Source of the DNA: Blastomussa wellsi
Lineage: Eukaryota > Cnidaria > Anthozoa > Scleractinia > Plerogyridae
Assembly: GCA_947652115.1 (NCBI GenBank)
Contig: OX393572.1
Span: 9,312,611 to 9,376,610 of the forward strand
Direction: 5' to 3'
DNA: 64,000 bases
Of this stretch, positions 55,133 to 64,000 are shown one piece after another. The notes below the pieces were generated by a model. That model was not told the DNA's origin, made no database searches, and was given only the letters and a program-made list of their open reading frames with translations. Made by a program: the position numbers and the translations under genes. Numbering within the stretch: position 1 is the first letter of the stretch; every line of letters begins with the position of its first letter.

Positions 55133-55413
55133 ACGGTTGTGCTTACTATTGTTACAACAGAAAACGATCACACTGTTTACTTTTACAATCTAATTCATAA
55201 CCCGAGTTATATCTGTCTGTTGTCTTGTTGGCTTTATAACTCGTGGCACAACTTAAGAGAAACGGGGAAAGTGTTAGTAAAGTTTGGGCAGACTAGAAAA
55301 GAAGAAACTCTTTTGCTACCTGGCAACTATTCTGTCGAAAGTATCCAAAACTTTTTCAATGAAGGTTTCAGAGCTAAAATATTTTCTGCAACGATGGGTC
55401 CATTCGGGTCCAT
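55133..55413 (+). pseudogene. Truncated minor capsid (penton-like) gene, copy B
   Basis: Homologue of the N-terminal half of the gene at 40000-40669, divergent from gene X as in A. The start codon is ACG (55133) where A has ATG. YNSWHNLRETGKVLVKFGQT and LLLPGNYSVESIQNFFNE are conserved; homology stops at about 55413 inside CCATTCGGG, the right limit of copy B. Confidence 0.6.
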
Positions 55414-55462
55414 TGCGTGGTTCTTTCTGAGCCCCCGCATAACGTCTGACGAGAAGTGGTGG

Positions 55463-55807
55463 TCATCGAGGTGTGGTAGCAGCAGCAGCAGCGGCGGGCG
55501 TGGTCGTTCTGGCAGCACTATCTGTCGGGGATGTACCTGCACCGGCAGGAGTTGGTGGTGGCGGCGAGAACGGAGAATTTCTTCCTCCACCCACGGACGG
55601 TAAAGAGACATCGGACAATCGAGGTGAAGGTGTCCCTACACCTGGTAATGTAGGTGTGGGTGGTGGATGTCCGAATGCTTCAGCCATCCTTTCATTGAAC
55701 TCGGTAATGTCCATGTTTTCTATCTCTTCAGTCGTCATTTGATTGAAAGGATCGAGGCCCGAGAGAGCCCTCATATCTGCAGGATCCACGTTTTTTGGAT
55801 CGATCAT
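55463..55807 (-). pseudogene. Unknown acidic/Pro-Thr-rich protein fragment
   Basis: From ATG 55807: MIDPKNVDPADMRALSGLDP, then an acidic helix (TTEEIENMDITEFNERMAEA) and a low-complexity tail of Pro, Ser, Thr and Ala ending in an Ala run. Sequence upstream of the ATG is also open but is the broken end of the capsid gene read in another frame, so the true N-terminus may be missing. Probably an element-encoded protein of the P-type family; function unknown. Confidence 0.4.
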
Positions 55808-55832
55808 GAATTCCTCGAGAATGGAGGAAACG

Positions 55833-57040
55833 CTTTTCCAAGAGATTCTCAAATTCACCTTAGACGAGGATGGTGATATTCACGCCTGGATTGGCTTCAA
55901 AACTGAGAATCAGTTGCACGTCTCCACTCTGCTTGGGATTCAACACGGGAGTGTCCAAACATCCGTTGGCTGCGTTGTCAAATACAAACAACGTCCAGTT
56001 CTTGCCTTTACCCCATTCCACGCTTCTCACCATGTTTACATTCTGTTTACACAAACATCCCGTGGCTTGTAAGAACCTGAAGTAACCTCTTCCACCTCGG
56101 GTGTCGTTGTTGTGAATCAACACCAAGGTCTCGTATGGATATTCGTCGCCTCTCACCAATTGTAGGATACTGGTCAATCCAAATTTCTGAAAACTGAAGG
56201 GATTGTTGGCCACGTTGCCTTTGAACGCGGTGGACAATACCATTCCCACAATGAGACGATCGGGGACTCGTCCGTAGCGTTGCTTGTTGCCTTGCATGTT
56301 GAAGGTTCTGATTTCTTCTCGCACTGTGGGATAACTCACCGGTTTCTTGGTTTGTCTTTGTTTTTGCTCCAATTCCAGGTACACGGAGGGATTGAGTCTC
56401 AATTGGCAAAGATACAATTTCACTTTGACGTCTTCGGAGGTCAGGCGTCAAGCTTGGGGACCTACTCCGTTGAGGAACACGGCGGGGCAATTGAAGTACC
56501 AACACTTTGTTCAGATGGAAGACTTCAACGTGGGGTTTGAACCGTAACACGTACGTGTTTCCTCCGGCATACTTGAATACTTCGGCTTTCATGGCGAGTA
56601 CCGCGCTTCTTTCGGGGTGGCGGACAGAGCATGCTCCAGGTTGTTGGCTGTTAAAGTGGCTGCACAATCGATTGCATTGTACCAACCTTGAGGTTTCAAG
56701 AGAGTGTCTCCGTCATCTCTGTCGTAGTTGAGCAAGGTTTCTAGGTACGCCTTGTAATGGTAAGTGTCTGTCTGAGAGCTGATCAAGGTTCCGTTGAGTT
56801 TCACGTTGATCTGGTTGAACTGGGCCAAGTTGTTGGCGGGAAAAAGATTTTCGGCCGCCACCAAATTGCCACCATTGGCTTTCTTCAGACTCAATTCCAA
56901 TTCGAAGTAACTACGGCTCAAATCGGTGTAATCTTCCAGGGGGTCGATCTGAAATTCACAACCATCTCGAGGCGTGGAACGTAATCCTGCAGGACTACCG
57001 GGATGGAGAAACTATTCTTGGGTACAAAAGTACAAATAAA
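55833..57040 (-). pseudogene. P-type major capsid protein, copy 1
   Basis: Double jelly-roll major capsid protein of Polinton/adintovirus type by its signature strings: SRSYFELELSLKKANGG, FPANNLAQFNQINVKLNGTL, SQTDTYHYKAYLETLLNYDR, LRFKPHVEVFHLN, PSVYLELEQKQRQTKKPVSY, FSFQKFGLTSILQLVRGDEY and YETLVLIHNNDTRGGRGYFR. Breaks: the N-terminus is lost near 57030, frameshifts occur near 56600 and 56430, and an in-frame TAA at 55860 replaces a Tyr codon present in copy 2. Beyond about 55833 the sequence departs from copy 2, marking a rearrangement junction. Confidence 0.75.
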
Positions 57041-57069
57041 TAGAGGGGGTAAGTTTCTAAAGAAACTGT

Positions 57070-57674
57070 GGCGCTGCGTCGGTGGGAAGTATAACAATAT
57101 AATTTGGTTTTATCAACTGGGTTGATAATCTCAATTGGCTACCGTAAAGAGATTCAATTGCTGACGTTTCGAGCGTTAGCCCTTCGTCGGAGCGAATCAA
57201 GGAATTGTGGGTCGTGTGTTTTTATATACAGAAAGATGGAGCTTCGCTATTGGCTAGTGCCTGGTAATGTGAAAACAACGGAATAAATTAGTTGAATGAA
57301 AAGCGTTCGTTGATACCGTGAGGATTAAGAGTGCCGATTTGAAAAATAAGTCTTTGTTCTAGAGTTTTACGGCTTTCCGTGTTTCCTTGGTGAAGGGAAA
57401 GGCCGCAGACTGCCATATGTTGCTTAGAATGATTTGGGAGATTTTCGGAAAAGAAACTAATTAAGGATTGGGAAAATAGGATGTGTAAATAGGGATCAAG
57501 CTAGCATAGCTCACACACAAGGTGCCGCTGGGTTACGAGAAAGGAATCACATACTGTCAAATTAGATAAGGATTGGGAAGCGGATAAGTATTGCTAATGT
57601 TGTCGAGTTAAGCGAGACAGCAGTCTTCCAGTCTTCCCATACCTTTATACTTATGAGTCAGCGGGTGGGATAAG
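57070..57674 (-). mobile_element. Retroelement 3' end (Penelope-like or related), decayed
   Basis: The minus strand encodes AVCGLSLHQGNTESRK followed by TLEQRLIFQIGTLNPHGINE and FSFN with a stop at 57288; one stop interrupts upstream at about 57500. The downstream noncoding tail has GCTAACGCTCGAAACGTCAGC, a repeat motif I recall as widespread in cnidarian genomes next to such reading frames. Only the 3' terminal part is present. The Penelope-like assignment is tentative. Confidence 0.5.
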
Positions 57675-58126
57675 GAACTATTTACAGTTCACGTAATGTT
57701 CATTATCCCACGTGATGACTCAGTAGCATTATGAAAGACACAATAATTAATGCAAGGTGTGCCATTTCGCGAAGACATCTAGGAAGTGGTTGCCCCTCCC
57801 TCCCTTTCCCTTTCTCACAGGCGTTGGAGTTTCTACTGCGGTTGTTTCGTCTTCTGTGTAACACTGTATTTCCTTAGGGTGCAGTCTTGTTAGGAGGCGG
57901 TTTGTAGTTCCACTGGCAGTACGTAAATTGGCAGAACGTACAAGTCCGTCGCGACCTCTGTTAGTGGATGTGACAAGTGCTAGTTTCCAGTTTACTCTTG
58001 GGCTGTCATCGTGGATTAGAACTACATTGCCAGCCTCCACAGATTCTGTGTTGATCCCTGAACCTTTGTGGAACTCTCGGAGGGTGGTGAAGTACTCGCG
58101 ACGCCATCGTCGCCCAAAGTGTTGAA
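57675..58126. repeat. Direct duplication in the BEL/Pao remnant, copy 1 (of two)
   Basis: Nearly identical to 58718-59169 at an offset of 1043 bp. It encodes the BEL C-terminal domain (RREYFTTLREFHKGSG, VEAGNVVLIHDDSPRVNWKL) plus 3' non-coding sequence; only a handful of differences. Confidence 0.9.
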
Positions 58127-58142
58127 TTAGAAAGGTAACACG

Positions 58143-58714
58143 TTACGCCTTCCTCAAGAAATCTGTGTTTGTTTGGTAGGTGGGATCACCCACTTCGTCA
58201 CTCTCTACTAGTGGATGTGGTAGTGATGTGATTCGTCGGCCATAAAGTAGATGCGCAGGGGTTAATGCCTCTTCATCCTTAATGTCCGAGGAAACATAAG
58301 TCAGTGGGGCGATCGTTAAGAATTGCCTCCACTTCAACAACAATTGTCTGAAGAGTGTACATGTTGACTGCAGCTCTGTCGAGTAGTTTCTTAATTGTGG
58401 ACTTGGTAAGACCGATCATGCGTTCCCAAAACCCACCATACCAGCCATAATAGCCATTCAATGCCTTTCCTTGCGAGAGTTTCCTTGAGCGCATGAGATT
58501 GAAACAGTTCCTTTAGTTCATTGTTCGCTGATACAAATGTTGAGGCATTGTCAGATATTAGTTTTCTTGGAAGAGATTTACGACTTGCAAATCTGCGAAA
58601 GGCGAGTAAGAAGGTTTCAACAGTCAAGTCTTCGACAACTTCAAGATGAATAGCCCTGGTTGTTGTGCAAGTAAAGAGACATAATTCCAGCATTTCGAAG
58701 CATTTTGAAGTCAT
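58143..58714 (-). pseudogene. BEL/Pao integrase catalytic core fragment
   Basis: TTTRAIHLEVVEDLTVETFL, LISDNASTFVSANNELKELF (second Asp) and YGGFWERMIGLTKSTIKKLL (Glu) identify the rve core, followed by ALTPAHLLYGRRITSLP. Frameshifted near 58450 and 58340. Confidence 0.65.
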
Positions 58715-58717
58715 TTC

Positions 58718-59169
58718 GAACTATTTACAGTTCACGTAATGTTCATTATCCCACGTGATGACTCAGTAGCATTATGAAAGACACAATAATTAATGCAAGG
58801 TGTGCCATTTCGCGAAGACATCTAGGAAGTGGTCGCCCCTCCCTCCCTTTCCCTTTCTCACAGGCGTTGGAGTTTCTACTGCGGTTGTCTCGTCTTCTGT
58901 GAAACACTGTATTTCCTTAGGGTGCAGTCTTGTTAGGAGGCGGTTTGTAGTTCCACTGGCAGTACGTAAATTGGCAGAACGTACAAGTCCGTCGCGACCT
59001 CTGTTAGTGGATGTGACAAGTGCTAGTTTCCAGTTTACTCTTGGGCTGTCATCGTGGATTAGAACTACATTGCCAGCCTCCACAGATTCTGTGTTGATCC
59101 CTGAACCTTTGTGGAACTCTCGGAGGGTGGTGAAGTACTCGCGACGCCATCGTCGCCCAAAGTGTTGAA
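58718..59169. repeat. Direct duplication in the BEL/Pao remnant, copy 2
   Basis: Second copy of the 452-bp unit, starting GAACTATTTACAGTTCACGT; joined to the integrase zinc domain on its right and to the integrase core on its left. Confidence 0.9.
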
Positions 59170-59243
59170 ATAACTTCAAAGGGTTGTGTTTGTTGCATTC
59201 TTGACTTGGGAAGGGGTGGAGGGTCTGGTGCAATGTAGGCTTT

Positions 59244-59525
59244 TCAGGAAACCTTTCTGCATGTTACGCATTTGTCAATCAAGGTTTTGACGCGCTGACG
59301 GCCAGAAGGAACCCGGTAACTTTGACGCAGGGCGGTGAGTGTTGATTTGACACCTGAATGAAGCTGCTTGACATGGATGGAGTGAATTACCAGATCTGTG
59401 AAGTGGTCTTTGCTTGGACGCAGCAGAGGAAATTTGGTGTTGACATTTAAGGGTGCGTTGTGTATCCTCCCGCCACAGCGTAGAAGACCACTGTCATCAA
59501 GGAAAAGGCGACGTTGACGTACCAA
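59244..59525 (-). pseudogene. BEL/Pao integrase zinc-binding domain
   Basis: GLLRCGGRIHNAPLN and a HSIHVKQLHSGVKSTLTALR segment followed by CVTCRK form the HHCC-type zinc domain. Instead of the integrase core, the next segment on the minus strand is the C-terminal domain. Confidence 0.65.
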
Positions 59526-59621
59526 AGTTGTACGTTGTGGTGAATTTGAGAGGAGGTTGTCAACTTAAGCATGAAAGACAACAGATTGACTATTCTTCGC
59601 CCATTCTGTCATGGCATGATC

Positions 59622-60190
59622 CTATTCCATAGCTGTAACTGGACCTTGTTGGCTGACTTTCTTCTGGAGAAGCTGTACAAATCTGAAAACATAAGCGGTA
59701 ACCCGTAGAAGCTTTGGCAAACTGCTGAAATCCGATCGATCGATCAGGCGATTAAGACCTTGCTGTTGAACTGGAACTGTGCCGTGCGCAGTGGAACCAT
59801 TAGTATAGGTTTCCGTTGCTGATAAGTGGAGAACCTCTGTTGTAGGCCACGAAGGCCACTGGCATTTGTTTGACCATGTTTCCACAGTGAAGAAGTCTTC
59901 AGTTGATGTGCTGTTATCCCTCTTGTGAGACGATCGTATGGGTTTTCAGTTGTAGGGAAGTATTTCCAGATGGAAATTGATGTCAGCTTCTTTACTTCCT
60001 AGATGCGAGTGTTGACGAATGGCTTCAACAACTTGGTGCTTTTGAGCCAATAAAGAACAATTTGGCTGTCAGACCACAATGCGACTCTTGTAACTTGCAG
60101 TTGTTCTTGAAGATATGAAGCTAAATGTGCAGCTGTTAGAGCTGCCATAAGTTCCAGTTCTGGAAGGGTTCTTCTTTGTCGGAGCAACAC
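59622..60190 (-). pseudogene. BEL/Pao RNase H-like (A17-associated) region
   Basis: TLPELELMAALTAAHLASYL and VALWSDSQIVLYWLKS match the RNase H-like part after the RT in Pao elements. A separate frame at 59622-59885 continues the linker (SLPKLLRVTAYVFRFVQLL). Confidence 0.6.
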
Positions 60191-60495
60191 GCGACTTCGC
60201 CATGGCTAGCGACGACTATTTTCCACGTACTAAGTAAGCGGCGACTCCATAGGCTTTCCGGCTTGCGTCAGCGAAAACATGTAGTTCTGTATCACTGCTG
60301 TCGACAGAGACATGAGACGTGAGGTAGCGACGCGGGAACTCAAGTGTGGCTGCATCTCCTATCTCCTTTGCTACAGAACGCCATTTTTGATCAAGAGAAG
60401 GTTGAAGGGGTTCGTCCCAATCAATCCCTTCGTTCCACAGTTCTTGTATTAGAATCTTAGCAGCAACGGTGACTGGTTGAAGTAAACCGAGTTGA

Positions 60496-60925
60496 TCAAA
60501 GACCTTTGCTGTTTAATTCTTGTAAGACCTCTCTCTTGGTGAACAATGAAGGGGTAGAGGTTGCTTGTTTATATGGGAATTGTAGCGTGTCTGACGTTAT
60601 GTCGCATAGCATGCCAAGCACCTTCTTAGTTGGGCTGGTGTCAAGGACTTGATCCTTGGCTGCAAGATGTTGAACACGAGGACTGTTTGTACTCCACGGC
60701 CTGAGATTGAAGCCCACCGGTGACATCTTGCTCCTGGCATCTTGGTAATAGTTGACTGCTGAACTATCATCGTTTGTTCCTGTGGTGAGGTCGTCAACAT
60801 ACAGATTCTTTAACATATCCATGCTGACTTGGTCTGTGGACTGCGTGACGTGCTTGTCGAGAGTGGCATTTAAGATGAAGGGGGAACTTTTGGCACCAAA
60901 CATAACAGACTTGAATCCACTATTC
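60496..60925 (-). pseudogene. BEL/Pao reverse transcriptase fragment
   Basis: Contains FGAKSSPFILNATLDKHV, the catalytic LYVDDLTTGTND (YVDD box) and a PTKKVLGMLCDI segment, all typical of BEL/Pao RT. Truncated on its 5' side at about 60925 and frameshifted at its 3' end. Confidence 0.75.
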
Positions 60926-61041
60926 GTTTGATGGTATCGTAATCACTTTGTTATAATGGTTCCGTAATCATCTCGTCGTTACCCATCCTGTGTAACGCTT
61001 TTCAACACAGGTAACGAAACCTACCCCACCACCAGCAACAC

Positions 61042-61704
61042 TCACGGCTCGCCATCCTCTTTGAACTGGCAACATCGCATGCATCCTTCTTCTTTTAAGA
61101 GGTGACTTAGAATGCGACGCTCTTCGGGGCTGGCAGGGTGTAAATCCAGTGCCAGGTACCCAAACGGACGTTCCGTCAAGCTTCGGAATCGTTCTTGCAC
61201 GTCTTTCCAACGCGTGGGAAAGGATTGTAGCAGTAGATTTCGAAACCCCAATTGATCGCGTGGATTCTTGAAAGCCACGATGTAATGGGCGTTACGAGAA
61301 ATGCTCTTGGCGTATTTGCCGGGTGGGAACATGTCTTGACACAAATACAACACCGTGATGTTTCTGTGATGCGAATGTTTCGAGAACAGATCCAACACGC
61401 GTTTGTCGTTGCCTCCTTCTTCCATCAGATCGTCCATGACGAGTAGACCTCCCTTGGGAAACCACGTTTTGAAATCTTCCAGGTCGGGAATGCCTTCGTG
61501 AAAAGCGATGCCGTGTCATTTAATCATATGGAAACCGTCTTGCCACGCCCCGTAACAATAATGAATCTTGGGTGGGCATGTCTCGAACAACTCGAGATTT
61601 TTCGTCAAGAGTTGACTCGTGAAGACCGTTTTTCCACATCCTGAAGGACCGACGATCATCACACTAGACGGGGTGTGAAATCGAAACGCCTCGCGTCGGT
61701 CCAT
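61042..61704 (-). pseudogene. P-type genome-packaging ATPase, single in-frame TGA
   Basis: From ATG 61704 (MDRREAFRFHTPSSVMIVG): Walker A is GPSGCGKT and Walker B is GGLLVMDDLMEEGG, followed by NITVLYLCQDMFPPG and a conserved C-terminus (FGYLALDLHPAS). The frame is continuous to 61042 apart from one TGA at 61516-61518. This is the packaging ATPase of Polinton/adintovirus elements and clearly differs from the A/B ATPase. It lies directly downstream of the protease on the same strand. Confidence 0.8.
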
Positions 61705-61802
61705 GGTATCACAATGACACGACAAGGTCTTTTGTCGCGATATATAAGGGTGGATGCTTCGGTGGTCCAACGGTGACGATACCGAGTTGTGGCCTCGGGG
61801 AT

Positions 61803-62516
61803 TCAGGTTCCAGATAACAACTGTCTTACACCGCTTCCACGAGAAGCGCTTCCGTTTTGGTGATAAGGTCTCCTACTGATTTCGTTCCTCTTCAACTCGT
61901 TTACAATCAATTGCTTTCACAGGGACCCTACTTTATGATCGTTGCTCACGTAATCGTGTTTCGAGAACTGATTGACAAACTCGTGCATGCTCTTGCCTCG
62001 GGCTCGGGCTTTCAAATACATCAAGGCGTAATCGCCGCAACTCTGACTAAAGGTGGATTTCCACTGTCGCGAGTTTTTTACGTGCGTAAAAAATTAGAAA
62101 CATTGTATGAACGGCTTGCGTAAACGTGTACGCACGTTTTCCATACATCGTCTATAATTATATTTACGCACGTAAAAAAATTACGCGACAGTGGAAATCC
62201 ACCTTACACGGGGACTGTAAACTCTGTCCGTTGCTGATCACGTATTTCCAATGGGTGTTCAACCACGCTTCCAAGGGTTCGGTCGTCCGGTACGTGCTCA
62301 GGGGTAAAGCGTAACTGTCCAAGACTTCGCACACGTTCTCCTTGGTGGTCCACAGGTCGATCCAATGACGTCCGGGGGACTGCGCCGGATCCGTGTTCAC
62401 GATGTAGCCAAGGGTAAACGATCACAAGCCACCGTGCCGTAAAAGTAAGGGTTAAGGAACGGATCGAGTCGAGCCAAATGGTCCAATTGAACATTGTTCA
62501 ACGTGACTTTTTCCAT
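61803..62516 (-). pseudogene. Adenain-like capsid-maturation cysteine protease, split by a MITE
   Basis: ATG 62516 starts MEKVTLNNVQLDHLARLDP, two bases after the capsid copy 2 stop. Catalytic His in GRHWIDLW and acidic partner in VLDSYALPL lie on one side of the MITE; the catalytic Cys in SQSCGDYALMYLKAR lies on the other, about 62030. Other damage: a small deletion with frameshift near 62405 and an in-frame TGA near 61918. In adenovirus and Polinton relatives this enzyme processes capsid proteins. Removing the MITE in thought leaves the frame consistent across the insertion point. Confidence 0.75.
62050..62204. mobile_element. 155-bp MITE with TA target duplication
   Basis: Terminal inverted repeats of about 41 bp: left AAGGTGGATTTCCACTGTCG, right CGACAGTGGAAATCCACCT, also sharing TTTACGCACGTAAA-type inner sequence. 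TA dinucleotides flank it at 62048-62049 and 62205-62206. No coding capacity. Inserted into the protease gene. Confidence 0.88.
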
Positions 62517-62518
62517 TT

Positions 62519-63306
62519 TCAGCGTTGGTACACGTCGTAGATCACGGCTTTGTTGTCGTCGATTTCCAAGAGATTCTCAAATTCAAAGTAGACGAGGATG
62601 CTTATATTCACGGCTGGATTGGCTCCAAAACTGAGAACTGCTTTGGATTTAACACGGGAGTGTCCAAACATCCGTTGGCTGCGTTGTCAAATACAAACAA
62701 GGTGCAGGTCTTGCCGTGATCCCATTCCACGCTTCTCACCATGTTTCCTTTCTGTTTACACAAACATCCCGTGGCTTTTAAGAACCTGAAGTAACCTCTC
62801 CCATCTCGTGTTTCGTCGTTGTGAATCAACTCCAAGGTCTCGTATGGATATTCTTCGCCTCTCACCTATTGTCGGATACTGCTCAATCCAAACTTTCTGA
62901 AAACTGAAGTGATTGTTGGCCACGTTGCCTGTGACCGCGGTGGACAATACCATTCCCACGATGAGACGATTGGGGACTCGACCCTGGAACAGATTGTTGC
63001 ATTCGTAGCGTTGCTGGTTGCCTTGCATGTTGAAGGTTCTAATTTCGCCTCGCACTGTGGGATAACTGACCGGTTTCTTGGTTTGTCTTTGTTACTGCTC
63101 AAATTCCAGGTACACGGAGGGATTGAGTCTCAATTGGCAAAGAGACAATTTCACTTTGACGTCTTCGGCGGTCAGGCGTCAAGCTAGGAGAGCCCCACCG
63201 TTGAGGAACGCCGGGTACCAACGCTTTGTTCAGGTGAAAGACTTCGACGTGGGGTTTGAACCGTAACACGTAAGTGTTTCCTCCGGCATACTTGACCACT
63301 TCGGCC
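62519..63306 (-). pseudogene. P-type major capsid protein, copy 2 (C-terminal part)
   Basis: Begins at about KYAGGNTYVLRFKPHVEVFH, so the first third of the protein is absent. Contains EIRTFNMQGNQQRYECNNLF, RVPNRLIVGMVLSTAVTGNV and RDGRGYFRFLKATGCLCKQK across several frameshifts. The undamaged C-terminus runs through FEFENLLEIDDNKAVIYDVY to a TGA at 62519, two bases before the protease ATG. Copy 1 lacks this C-terminus. Sequence departs from copy 1 at about 63306. Confidence 0.7.
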
Positions 63307-63344
63307 ACTTCAAGAAGGACGACGACGAATCACCCACGCGATAC

Positions 63345-63593
63345 ATGTTACCCGAGGACTATCCACCCGCTTCCGAACAGAGCAACAAAAAGCAGACAAA
63401 GGGAAATGCCAACAACAACAAAGGTAAACCACTACAAACATTACACCGTTGGCTCGTGCCAGGGTATAAGATGGTTCACACGAAACCAACTAGAAACATT
63501 CACGTGACTCCTTTGAAGGGAATTCTCATCAAGAACCCGAACAATCGTCCCGAAACCCAGAACGGTCTTCTTTTGTGCAGAGGTCGGATGTAA
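63345..63593 (+). CDS. Unrecognised short frame at the capsid copy 2 breakpoint
   Basis: ATG 63345 starts MLPEDYPPASEQSNKKQTKG; open upstream without an ATG as HFKKDDDESPTRY. Hydrophilic, N/K/P-rich, ending LLLCRGRM. Composition is protein-like but I see no family. It may be a fragment of another element gene fused at 63306. Confidence 0.25.
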   Translation: MLPEDYPPASEQSNKKQTKGNANNNKGKPLQTLHRWLVPGYKMVHTKPTRNIHVTPLKGILIKNPNNRPETQNGLLLCRGRM

Positions 63594-64000
63594 ATACTTT
63601 GACAAGCAAGGCAAGTGATAAATAAAGGGATCTCTATCTTCAATGTGAAGAAGAGATCGAAAAGAGAACGAGTCCCTTCCAAACGAAACGAGATCTCTTG
63701 AAACAACAGCCACGAGAGAAACATTGTGAAAGAAGTGGTGTCATGTCCTCCAGACGATTGAAAGTCATCATGCACGTCCATGCACGAAGCTCGCTTCACT
63801 TGCTTCGCGCACCAGGGGGGTTTAAAACAGTAAAATAAAACGGTGATGATCAGGTGTGTATTCATTTTCCTCAGGCTATACTACTTGTCGAGGAAGGACA
63901 ACCCCTCGCCCAACAGCGAAAAAACGGCAAGTTTGCACATCGCTTCCTTTGAAGTCGAGATTTCGAAACGTCGAAAGGCTCAGCTCCGACAAGTCGGAGC
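63594..64000. other. Unassigned sequence at the window end
   Basis: No gene supported. A perfect 8-bp hairpin (GCTCCGAC-AA-GTCGGAGC) ends the window. Confidence 0.4.

Larger units (their letters stand above)
57675..60925 (-). mobile_element. BEL/Pao LTR-retrotransposon remnant
   Basis: Minus-strand remnant with reverse transcriptase, RNase H-like, integrase and C-terminal domains in that order from right to left. Gag, protease and the N-terminal RT are missing, and no LTR pair was found. It lies between the P-type capsid copy 1 and the packaging ATPase. Confidence 0.75.

Noticed and set aside
57675..59169. The 452-bp direct repeats as LTRs of the BEL element
   Set aside because: The repeat contains integrase C-terminal coding sequence and lacks TG...CA ends, so it is an internal duplication.
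63961..64000. Terminal hairpin as a transcription terminator or repeat terminus
   Set aside because: A single 8-bp hairpin at the window edge in a eukaryotic context gives no basis for a call.

Overview
This is a repeat-dominated piece of a metazoan nuclear genome. The gene families present (Polinton/adintovirus-type integrase, protein-primed DNA polymerase B, packaging ATPase, adenain-like protease and capsid genes; a BEL/Pao retrotransposon; a retroelement tail ending in a GTLNPHG motif) are ones I associate most with cnidarians such as corals and sea anemones. The host assignment is inference and nothing here proves it.

Layout. (1) 1-21514 is an uninterrupted satellite array of 147-bp monomers with higher-order periodicity, ending in a 200-N gap. 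(2) 21715-23634 is mostly non-coding, with one possible host first exon coding for a signal peptide before a GTAAGT donor. (3) 23635-34277, here called segment P, carries a Polinton-type integrase, a small Cys-pair protein and a GRF zinc-finger protein on the minus strand, decayed coiled-coil genes, and a plus-strand DNA polymerase B. (4) 34280-55413 holds pieces of a second, different virus-like element family. Fragment A0 is an integrase C-terminus. It abuts a 161-bp palindrome. Copy A (about 35.0-49.2 kb, plus) runs from polymerase through the capsid module to an integrase. Copy B (49.2-55.4 kb, minus) is an inverted partial copy of the capsid module joined directly to the end of A. (5) 55.4-63.3 kb has capsid, protease and packaging ATPase genes of the P-type family, broken up by a retroelement tail (about 57.07-57.67 kb), a BEL/Pao remnant (57.67-60.93 kb) and a 155-bp MITE. 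(6) 63.3-64.0 kb is unassigned.

In A/B the conserved gene set is: zinc-ribbon protein and DNA polymerase B; a hydrophobic small protein and a putative minor capsid protein; a roughly 550-residue unknown protein with a C-terminal membrane anchor (gene X); a coiled-coil protein with a C-terminal hydrophobic domain; a putative major capsid protein; a packaging ATPase; a roughly 190-residue unknown protein; four small membrane proteins; and an integrase. Most genes carry frameshifts or stops. The packaging ATPase of A and the 190-residue protein in both copies are open. Many capsid-module start codons are preceded directly by AATATA-like motifs, which looks like a virus-type late promoter. I read the window as a satellite-flanked nest of integrated virus-like elements; the A/B gene set, with several unrecognised conserved proteins, is the most interesting part.
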